DNA of 64,000 bases. It comes from Ignelater luminosus (lineage: Eukaryota > Arthropoda > Insecta > Coleoptera > Elateridae). Position 1 is the first letter of the stretch. Each line of letters starts with the position of its first letter. Below the pieces are notes generated by a model that saw nothing but the letters and a program-made list of their open reading frames with translations, made no database searches and was not told where the DNA came from. The position numbers were made by a program, and so were the translations under genes. The DNA lies in contig VTPC01091055.1 in the NCBI GenBank assembly GCA_011009095.1, forward strand, positions 186,001-250,000, written 5' to 3'. Below, in pieces: positions 8,914 to 20,900 of this stretch.

Positions 8914-11900
8914 CTGTAAAATATGATGTTCGGTATGAGACTCGATTGTAAAGAATAATAATATAAACGTGTAGCATGACACACACACGAGAACAGGATA
9001 AATATGTACATACTATGCCTATTGCAGGGATAAAAACGGGGCAGTACATTACCACATTAACATTTTACAATAAAATTAATTAATTTTCTAATTAATTAAA
9101 AGGTATCTTAATTAATAGTACACGTGATACACTCACTAAATAGTTAACGAGTGGTATAAAAACGGGACCTAACATTCCCATAACAGAACTAATGCTCATT
9201 CCTAAGCCCCTTACAACTGTCGGATATAATTCTGATGCCATTAATGGTAAAACGACAAACGAGGAAGATATGCCCATTTTCCCAACACAGTATAAGACTA
9301 ATGTCACTACAGGATCTAAAAGAGATGTCAAATGTAGCTCATAAACTTCAAAAAAAGTAATAAAACATTGAACTTACCGTGTTTGACTAAAAATGTAGCA
9401 AGGCAAGCGGAACCGCCTATAACCATACTAACGCATAAAATCCACCTTCTTCCCCATTTTTCCATCGATGGCCAAAGAAACAAATAAGTTGGCAATTCTA
9501 CAGCACCGGCTAAGAAGAAATTAAAAAATTCGTCTCCTCCTAAAATCGGCGCGTAATATGAAAGTCCAACGTACACGCTGGTATTTGTGAACCAAATGAA
9601 AGTTATAATGATCGTTTTCAATCTTAGGTTTGGATTTCTCAGTAGATCATACGCACCATAAGTTTTTTGATTTTGTGTTTTGGAATTTTCTTCTTCCGTG
9701 CTTGTTTTTAAATTGGTGAAAGTATCTAGAGATATCTGTTTCTTGCGATTAACCCTGAAAATAGAAATTGGATTACTTAAGTTGTTAATAAATTAGTAAA
9801 ATTTTCGAAAAGGTAAAATTACAAATAATATCCAAAGAATTGGGTTTCCAATCCCTATAATACAATCCAGCTTTGGGATCGCAGAAACTGTAAGAGATAA
9901 CAAAGCATAAAGAAGTCTGTTAAAAATCCACGAATTTGTTAGGGTTATATATTTATTTAAAATAATAAAACGTTTAACATAAGAGTAACTTTATTTTACT
10001 TCTGCACATAACACAACGACATAAAACGTAATTGTACATCAACGTACATACCTTGTACATCATAACCATAACCCCACATAATAATAACCACGCCCCTAGC
10101 GTCCTTCTGTACCCGCCAACAGAATGACCACCAGGCAAAACAAAAACACCAAAACTAGCGGCAAAATTTAAACTTGTATGAAATAACCTAACAAATTAAA
10201 CTTGTTCATTTGCTCTTATTATGTTCAACTCTTATTTTCACAAATAAAAAGATTTTCCATGGTCTAACCGGAAGAATACCAACAAGCCTTACATATTCAA
10301 AAAGTTTAAAAAACAAACTTTCCAGTAGCCCCAAAGTGAGAGATAGTTTCATTAAAAAAATAAAAATTTGTCTTGTATCTTGAAAAGTATGGACTTTGGG
10401 AAAATGTAAGCAAAGTATCTTGAGATCAATCCCGTATAGGTTCCTGAAAAGCATAGATCTATAGTAATTTTTGCCATTGGCTGGAAATCTCAGATTTGCA
10501 ACCTTTACGTGGTGGCACTGTGAACAAGAGAACTTACCGAATCTAGTCGATAAACGTTTTCGAGGACATGTGCCGCAAACGATGGCGTTGGGATACCGGA
10601 CGACCTCTCGTCTATTTAGCTTTACTCTCGTTTCCAAGTCTCTGCGGAAGTGGACAGAAGATTTCTTGGATATTCGTGGGAGCAATATAGAAAAACTTGA
10701 GAAATTTGAAACATTCGTTTTTGGAAACTTTAGAAAGGAGCTCTTATATGGAGGAGGGGCTCCTATGGCGAACTCTTCCCGCTGTTTTCGGACCTGCAGT
10801 ACAAGAAGGTGGCTCAGGGACAACCTTCCTCCGCTCCTCAAAAAACCATAACAACAAACAAAAGGAAAAAAGCTAAGAAAGTTAGGCAAAAAATCAGTGA
10901 CTGGATCGATTACGAGCTCCAAGGGGTGATACCTTCCAAGTACTGAAACATGCTACCGGAGTTCGGCGGTAACAGAAATTAGAATAGCCTCGAGTAGCTA
11001 GCTCAAGTCGCAGGACTTCCAAATAGGTCTGAAGAAGGGCGAAGGCGACAAAAATAAAACATTAAAATAGACAACCCAAAATCTAATGCGACACAGTAAT
11101 GCAGGTGGTACAAAAGAGAGTTGCGGTACACTAATAGTGTTACCCAGTAGATGATATAATACAGTAAACACAAGAAAATAAATATTCTAGACTCAAAGAA
11201 ATACAAAGTTTCAGGTAAAATTTAATAGACTGCGTATTGCACCCTAAAAAAAGGAAAGAAAATAGAAATTATCAGCCTAGAAAGCTCAAACAAATAAATT
11301 AGCAACACAATAATTAGATAATAATTAACAATAGTCGGAGCGTTATAACCAGATACGCGACGGAAACCTAACTGGATAGTCGTTGATTGATCAATCGTGA
11401 ACGGTGCTTCCGGGGAGTGCAGAAACCAAAAAAGTGATTTCAATGCAAAACTTCAATAAATCTTGACGCACCCCGTAGATAGCACTCCGCAGATTTCCAA
11501 AGTCTTTAATATAAAATATCAGGTAACCAAATTTCGATCGTAAAGCTAACAAAAGAAAGGTAAATACGCAATCTGAACAACAATTTATATCTAAAAACTA
11601 TAAGAATCTCTGATATCTAGTTTTACTCGATTAACGTAAAATAATTAATTTAATATTAATGCACCCTATATATTGCTAAACTTAGAAGTTGTACGCATAT
11701 AGATTTCATTTAATAATTTACAAAAATCAACAAATGATTCAATAATCTACACACAACTCGTATAAATTTTCAAAAATAAAGAAATAATGTCCAACAAAGA
11801 CGTTCGATAACGGAAAATAAATGCAAAGTATTTATCGTCCGACGATGAAAAAGGCGATACATATAAAAATTATACTAAAGTAGTTTGAAGAAACTATTAT

Positions 11901-14900
11901 CGTTCATTTTACACATAAGAAAATAATAAGATTCACTAATAATAATCGACAAATACAAAAACTATAGATTGCACAAATATTCAGGGAATTTTGAACAACA
12001 GTTTAATGGCATATGTCTGATGTAACCAAACAATGCAACGAATATCACGACACACAATAATAGATTAACGCAAAAACGTGACTATCAAACAAACCATACA
12101 CCTGTACTACAGCGATAACGAAGCTGCACGTATCCTTCTGGAGCTGGTAGAACCAGGTTGAGATGATCCTCCAGGGTAATCGCTAGCTGGCTGCAGATGG
12201 AACTTATTCAGAGAAGTCGTCCAAATTAGCGGACTCGGAGTTATGAAATCTGATGAAATTCACGGAATCGCCAAATAATTTTCTCAAAAGAAACTCCAAA
12301 ATAACTCCAATAATGGAAGGCGGGTCCAGCTCCCCAAATACGGGTAGGTTTTACAAAGACCTTAGAAAAAACACCACCACCACGCTAATCTTAAATTTTC
12401 GATTTCCTTGAATCGGTACTACAACGACCGCTATTCAACTTGAAGTCCCCCCAGAATGTCAAAGCAAGCAAATGTTAAAATATTTTTGCTGCAGTGAGAT
12501 ATACAGGGCGGTCACAATCTAATTCGGCAATATAATATAATTGAAATTGGAGAATGCTAAAACGACACGTAACAAACAATACAAAAAAGACCTAGACCAA
12601 CATATAGTCAGCCGATTTTCGTAAAACGAGGCCCACGGCAAGCCTTGTAGATAACCTGAGACTCGCCTCCTCTTGGCAGTTATTCCTTCCTTTACAGGGA
12701 TTGCCTTAGAGAAATTCGAGGATGATGTATTCTCCCCATCTTTACAAGTTGGTCGTGTTTGCTCCCGGGGTTCCCGTGGAGGAGGTTTTCTTGGGTAAAC
12801 TAGAGAAGACCAATTACATCCCTTACCGAGTGTTGAAAGATCAGAACTGTTATCCCTATTAAGTGAAAATGCGCAAGGTTCGTCTTGGGAGTGAATGGAC
12901 CTTCTTTTATAAAAATAGAGAAGGGCTATAAAGCCTATTATGGGATAGTTAGGGTTTTCTTCTGAGATCCTAGACGTAGTAGTAGAATCTTCCATCTTTC
13001 GACGGGATTCAGGAGAAACCTCAGCCCAGTACTTCCGCAGGTAGATAATAAAGGGTAAGCAACTCCTTTTTTTCTTTGTGTGAGTGAGTGCGAGCAAGCG
13101 AGAGTGCAAGTGAGCGTGATTGAGATGAGTAGTATCCGTATACTGCAGATTAACTTGCAACATAATTGATCAGCGACTTTTATCATAAGTCAGCGATTAT
13201 CTGCGAGACATAGAGATATATACTTAGTGCGGGAATTATGGGTTCATTAAGGTTTAATGATGAAACTTGACAGACTGAGCTTTTGCTCACTTTGATCCGA
13301 TCCTCAAGGCCCGCATTTGTATCTAAGCAAAAAATATAAAGCTGTACAGCTACTAGGTTGCTGGTACCGTGTCCATTAGAATCACGTTAGGGAAGCGGCG
13401 TTACGTTTTCTGTTCTGCTTACTTTTTTCACAATTCTCTATATTCTAGAGGCCTGCACGGACCGGGTTTTCTTCACGCGGCTCGATCCGAAGTTCGGGTT
13501 GGGGTCAGTTTAAAAATGTATCGGGATTTTCACGCCTACATCTAGTCAATCAAGCCATTTGCATCTGTCGGGCCGTTCGGGTCTCTCAGGCTATTTGGGT
13601 TTCTTGGGCTTGTTTAACCTTTTAAGCTTAGGACCGGTCAGGCGGATCATTTTCGTATCGAACTGAAACATTTACAGTGACTTTACGGCCATCGAAAAGG
13701 AGATCCTTGAACACATGGTGGAAGCTTACTTTACTCGATCCACAGTTCTCAATGATAGGTGGGTACCATTCAGACGCCCCATCCCAGTCGCAACGGCTGA
13801 CGACTGGAAACTAGCCACCAAAGTGGTGTCTCTTGATAGAATCAACTGGGTAATTAGTTTATTTGAACAGGGACTAGAAATGAGTGTACGATGTCTATAT
13901 CACATTGGTCCTTGGTTAAATTCCCATTTTCTGCGAAGTGCCAACATGTTATTTATTCTTAAAGTCATACGACTCGGTTAAAAACTTTTAGACCTAATAA
14001 ATAGACATATCAGAGACAGTGCACTGGTTACCTTACTCTAGCATTCCTCTCAAAACGCTTGCCAAACTGGAAAATCAACCGAAAAAGCTCTCCACTCTCT
14101 GGTGCTCAGAATCGAGAAGGCGTTACACCATCCATTTGTGGATATACAGGGGAAGTCTGACAACACAACGTTCAACTCCATATGCACTTCCATGGTAGAG
14201 CAGAAAGTTTCACCTGCAGTTGTCAGCTGGATTTGGTCCATTCTTACTAATAGCGAAGAGCTGGTAAGTCTCATTAAGTCATCTGTTAGAGCGTTCGTAT
14301 TATTTTCTTTTTTTTTTTCATAGAAAGGGTACATTTTCTTAATCTGTATTATTCTCCATGTGTCAAACTATGATCAAATTGACATTGATTGACAAGATAT
14401 TTGTTTTACTAAAATTTTAGGAACTCAAGAAAGATACCGACCTAACCTTTACACCTACCTTGAAACTTTAATAGAAAAAGTAAACTGTAGGTTGAACCCT
14501 ATTCCCATTAGAAATTCTTTAGGGGCTGACTCCTCCCCTCCATAGGGGGTTGAAGTTTAGCAAATTGTACGTCAAAAAATGTTCCCCTCCCAATACAAAT
14601 CAACGTGTTTTTGCGTCTTTTCGAAAAATTATTTTCTTGGGAATTATTCAGTCCGCTTCGTTTTCATTGGGCCATCCCGTATATTTTGTAATATATTTCT
14701 AAAAATTTTAATAAAGTGTGTAATTGATTAATTTTAATTTTATTTTCGACCGTGAAAAAAATATAATAAATATCATGGGGATCAAGTACGGTTCACCGGT
14801 CTCGGATAATATTATCCTCGACTGATAAAATGCACTTACCGCTTTTGATATTTAATTAACTATTATCCTTTATGTAGATAAAAATATAAAGAACGAAGTG

Positions 14901-17900
14901 AGAGAAAACTAAAATGTGATGTTTTACGACGTTGATAGAAAACACATATGTCATTTGCCGCACTTACCTCGCAATTCGATTTAAAATATCCGTCGCTTCT
15001 TTAAACCTTCCTTGCGAAAGCAACCATCGAGGACTTTCCGGAAATAACCAATAAAATCCAAATAATGCCAAAAACGGTAGTGTTGTTATAATGGCAAGTT
15101 GCCGCCAGTCTCGTACTGCCCATACAACTACCGATACGGTTATTAAAGACAACGAATAGGCAATATTTATCATGATTGTCACAGTTGTTCTGAATCGGGG
15201 ACCTACTAATTCGATTGCTGAAACAAAACCTTATCTTAATTATTCTTCTTAGGTAACGCAAAGAGATACCAACCTAAAACGCATGGTGTTCCCAAAATGG
15301 CAGGTACGGTAAAACCAACACCGATTCGAAAGACAATCCACATAAAAAAGTTGTTGGCAAAAGCAGTGGCGATGCCAAAAATGCTTTGTATCAGTAAGTA
15401 TATAAAAAACGCTGGTTTTCTTCCTATACCGTCTTGAATGTAGCCGAAAATGTAATTTCCTACTAATCCTCCAACACCAAATAAAACTAAAGCTAGTGTA
15501 GTTGAGAAATCTTTATCGCAAATTAAATTCCACTGAAAGCAACAACTGATTAAGTTAAAGTGCACTCTTTTCGAGATTTCTACATTACTTCCATTACTAC
15601 AGAATTTTTATAATGAGTATGATCGTAAATCCAACCATTTTTACAAGCTATTGTTTTGGCTTTTGATGAATCAGTGACTTCGTCATAAAGATCTTCAGAG
15701 ATGTTTGTGTAATTTTTATCATACATTGTGCATTCACTGTAGGTTAATATTCCGTCCTTTTCTATGAAGGGAATGCTGTAATTTGCAAATAATTTCCGTC
15801 AACTAACTTAATATCAGTTGGATTAGCTTGGAGGACAAAGTTGTTCCTTTGTGCCGTTTGTTTTATGACGAGTACCTCGATAGCTATTTATGTAATCATT
15901 TTGCCTGGTACATAAACGAAAAAGTAATACACAACTAAATATACAAGTTTTTCCATTTATGTACCGTGCGATCAAATAAAAAAAAATCAACTAGGTCATG
16001 CAAAGCACATTTCTTCAGTTAGCATATAACTTTTGTTCCCTAAAGTGTATGTATCACGGAAACGGTGAGTTTTCAGACCCATGTCCATATGAACTTTTCT
16101 TTTTTAAAATCACTCCTAGAAGATTGTTACAATACTTAAGTTTACACCCTGTATAGTGTATTTTTATAAATTTAGTCTAATAGTTATTTCTCTGTAATCG
16201 GGGATAGAATGCAGTTTATACTATATCTGGTTTTCGATACATCAAGTACAATATTATTTTCAAATGGGGAAAAAAGTGCATCTTGTTCTCTAAAGAATAT
16301 AGTACATTTTGATTTGTTACAAACAAAACTATTTCTGCCTGACAAACAAACGGATGGGTACTTACGTACTTACTTTAAAAATCTTGTTCTAATAGAATTA
16401 TTCGGAATTAACTTTGCTATAAATAACTAAAATGGAATCTTAAAGCTATACAAATGACCATAATAGGACTAAAACAATTTGAGTGTGGCAAATGTGATAA
16501 TATTTAAATTTCGCTTGAAAATGACCCAAACGGTCTTCGTTTCTGCAGTGAATCGGAATGGCCAATTCTTACACTACATCGGCTTGAGAACTTTTTCGTA
16601 CTGAACTGGAGCAGTTGATTTTCGTACGCGCCGAATCGACGATTAGTACGTATAACTCTCGGATGTAGCTATGATTCTTGGGCCACGCTACCTACAACTC
16701 TCGGAAGTAACTAGCACTGTCGCTGTAGTATCTACGAATCTTGAAAGTAATTATGAATTTATATTGTAACTATGACTCTGATTGTAACTATGACTCCCGG
16801 AACATAACTATGACTGCCGAGAGTAATTATTGCATTTCGAAAGATAGCCTGTGACGCCAAGAGGCAATATCCTTGACTCTCGGAAGTACATATGACTCGG
16901 CGTGTGCCTATAACTCTCGCGTGGAGTACTAATGGCTTTTGTGAGTAGTTACGACTTTCGGAATGTGTACATACTTATGTAACTTCTAGAAGTAACGGAA
17001 CGTAAATATCACTGACGAGAGTAACTCTAGAGGTAGTATTTACAGCTCCCGGAATTACCACAACTCTCGGAAATAATAATGACATTCTGTGGGAGTACTT
17101 ATGACTTTTAGGACGAGCACCTACGACTCTCAAAAGTGACTAGGACTCTTGGAATGGGTACTTAAGACTGGAGAGTAACTATGAGCTTCGGACAGAATAT
17201 CTGTATCCTCGGGCAGCACCTATATGACTCTCAAGGGAATGCCTATGACTCTCGAGAGTTGTTATACTTTTCGAGGTCAACTTCTTGAACTATCCTTTCC
17301 TTATAAAACTCAAAAGGTTCGAATCTATTTTTTGTTTTGCCAGGTTTATTTTTGAGCCTAGGACGATTTCCTTATATTTTTTATTTAAATCGACCGCGCT
17401 TGCGGAGAAGGTGGGACATATCAGGACTGCTTTCCGAAATGAGACGATTTTCCTAGTGCGCTCACTTTTCTCGATTTTGGCCTGAGGGCGTAAATAATTT
17501 TCCAAGGTCATCGTTTGCTTGCGGGTTCGGCGGTCCACAGCGATATTTGCTCTACAACAACTTCTAGATCATACCTGTCCTTAATCCTAATGTTAAGCTT
17601 TTGAAGATGTTGGTTAAGATCTGTATTGAAAGACTCCCAAACAATTCTTTTAGGGTTGAGATATGCCATTATTTGGTTTTGAAGTTTTGTTATAGTAAAG
17701 CGGATGTATCTGGGATCTGAACAACGTCTTTCATTAGTCACTATCCAGTTTTTGATGAAGCTACTAGCGTAGGTACTAGTCTACATGTCTATAACTTTCT
17801 GTCTATTGCATGTAGGTCTGTGTTTATTATGTCTCAATTAATTGTCATAGTTAATTCCAATAAAAACTTTTTTTTCTTATTTATACAGTATGTTCAATTT

Positions 17901-20900
17901 GTCTCGTAGGTAGGCAATGCCTTAGGCGAATGGCCAAATTTTATATGTAACTTTTATTTATTAAATTTCTTTAAATAAATAAAGATGAGAGTTATTTCTG
18001 ACAAGATGTCATTACAGGCAATGTGAGGTTAGATAATTACCAAATAAATGAACAAATATTTGTAAAAGTGACAAATAATGTATATTTAGTGATGCTTGAA
18101 TTTTATGTTTTTTATAACTATCTCGTATAAAATTTGGAAACTATATTCCGTAATCATGAAGATATCCATGATATGAAAGTGTGTTGTCTATCTATTTGCA
18201 ACGCCTTAAATTGGGCGCACTGTATTTGTGCTTTTACGGGTTATACTTCCGACAACAAGATGGGGCCTTTACGCAGCTCGGGTCAAAGCTCAGCTTCGGT
18301 CTTGTCGGGCGTCTTGAACGGCTCGGTCTTGTCAGGCCTGTCGAGCCGTTGAAACCTGTTGAACCTATTTGGACTTCTCGGCTCTTTTGGGTCTTTCGGG
18401 TCTATCGGGTTGTTCGAATTTCTTGAGCCTATCGGACTGTTGAATTGTCGGGCCATACAGGTCTGTCGGGCATGTCGGGTCTTTTAGACTTCTCAGCCCT
18501 ATGGGCCTCTTGGGTCTATCATATCGTTCGAGCCTGTCGGATCTCTCGGGCTATACGGGTCTGTTGGGCCGTTCAGGCCTGTCGGGCCTGTCAGGCCTTT
18601 TGGACTTCTTGGCCCTTCAGACTTCTCTGTCGGATTTTTCGGGCCGTTAGGCTTTTTCGGGCCTATCGGGCCGATCAAGAAGTTACCGGGTTGGTCTTTA
18701 GTCGGGCCGGGTCGGGTCTAGAAATTTCGGCTTGTGCATCACCTACTCCATGGTTACCAGTTTCCCTTATAGGTTCAAGGTTCTTGGATGAGAATTATCT
18801 CCCAACCTTGCCTCCATATCTTGCTATAATGGAGATTTAGCTGGACTACCCTTACCATCAGCGTTTACTCATCCTATTATTATTTATGTCAGATCCCTTT
18901 AGTATAGAGGATTTAAAAGTCCTTACCCACCGAGATCTATTGACCGGTGTAAGGTTGAATACACAGAAAGGTCGCCTGGTATCTCGGACGCATAGTTAGT
19001 GGCACTCTAACCCTTGTGTCATTTACCCCTTTGGTATGAAGCGTCTAGCACCTTGAAATCTGGGGAGTATTGTTCGACTGTCCAGTCTAGGTCCATCGAG
19101 TCAGCAGTAACTGACAATACCCAACAGTCTTGAGAACCACAAGATTGCTGTGCAAGGCATCATTTCAGCAAGTATAAATACCTGTTTCCAAACAAACTGA
19201 ATTATCACACGGTTATCTATCAGTGGAGTTTGTACGAAAAATCGACAACTAGCATCAAAACAACCGAAAACAATTTGCCCATGTAAAGACGTTTTAAAAT
19301 CTGCAGCCGCAAATTTAGTGCCACGCGGTAAAAAACTGTTCGTCTACCTACTACCTCTAGGTTTGTGACATATCCCCGTCAGCGCTTATAGCAGCTGGGG
19401 CATGACGCAATCCTCAACGCCTTCATTTCATGGAAATCACAGCCACTCCAATAATTTGCTAGAGCCACCCCTATTAAGTTGGTCTGGCTACACGTTTCTG
19501 TTGCTAAAGACTAGCACAACTCGTTTGTTTCGGTCTTGCAAATACTTTCTTGACAGCTTTAAGTTTTAGTTCGATCAAAATAATAACATGATTTAGATGA
19601 GATGCTTAGAGATACTTTCTCAGCTAGGATTTTTGATATATGAACTACTTTGATTGTACGCCTCCGGTAATCCCATTGTTGGATTGGCAAAGATACGAAT
19701 GTATAGGGCAGTTGATTTTAAAGTCGGAAATGGAACAAAACAATATTAAAAACTGATGTCGAACAACAGAAACTTACGTAGAAGAATGAAAGGATCTTTA
19801 TCTTTTTGGGTATGTCGTATGTAAGTCGATATCTTGTATATTGCCCGATTAGTATAATTTCCTGACTCTTGTCAAGTTGCCTACTTTCGTTAAGACAGTG
19901 AGGTCATCTGCAACTACAATTATTTCTGTTTGCTTTGTAAATGGGATGCCCAGTAAGGAATTGTAATGGATATTCGAAAATGCAGGTCCACAACAAGAAC
20001 CCTGCGGACATTCTTTGCTTACGGTCTCTTCAAGGTAAATTATGTTCAACCCTACGGCTGCGGTTCTATTAAAGTAATCTTTGATTATATTTCTGGGGCA
20101 ATTAAAATCTTGAAGACTGCTTAAAATGGATGTCCACCAAGCGGCATTGAACGCTCCTTTTACATCGAGGATTACAGCAATAACTCCGTTTTTTTCTTGA
20201 AGACCGGTTTCCAAGAAGGTTCTAAAGCCCATTATTTAAAATTCAAACGGGGCAATATGGAAAATTGAAAAGCCTTTCCAACGATGTGCCATTTGAACCC
20301 CTTTCCTAATAGAGATTCTTGAGGGGTTGACCTACACCTAGAGGGTTGAAGTTTACGTCAAAAAATCGTTCCCTTTCCAATATAAATCGACGTGTTTTTG
20401 CGTTTTTTCGAAAAATTATTTTTAGTTGAGTTATTTAGTCTGTTTCGTTTTCGCTGGGTCACGCTGCATAGGTTTTCAATTAAAATCATTCATCAATTTT
20501 GGTTGCGCCAAAAATTTAGTTGCCATTGTCGGCTGTCCGTTTACCCTGCTGGTTATGCAGGCCCTGAACAAAGCTATTCAACAGCTAGTTTCTTAAATGT
20601 CTCATAATCTTTTTAACTATGATAAAAATGAAAAATGTTTCTGATTTTTAAGAATTCCAATAAGACATGCCGTGCAAAACAAAGGACTAATAAAGAATCA
20701 GCTAGTTGAATGTTTTGTTTTTTATAACCAAGTTATGTAAATTTGTGTTAGAAAAGTATTTTAATTATTTCATTCAAAGAACGCTTTATTAGGGTTTTAC
20801 CGCGGTTTGTATTAGAGTTTTTACAATATTTATGTAAATGGCTAAGAGTATTTAAGTACTTTACGAGCTAGAACGAACCATGTAAAATGATAATTAAATA

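Noticed and set aside
10471..10851. 126-codon plus-strand frame
   Set aside because: Fully overlaps the longer minus-strand frame and shows no motif; at most one of the two could be real.
18445..18840. 131-codon plus-strand open frame, rich in Arg/Ala/Trp/Ser
   Set aside because: It lies over the 9-bp minisatellite. Because the period is a multiple of three, stops are avoided by chance. The same applies to the frames at 36328-36771 and 43672-44199.
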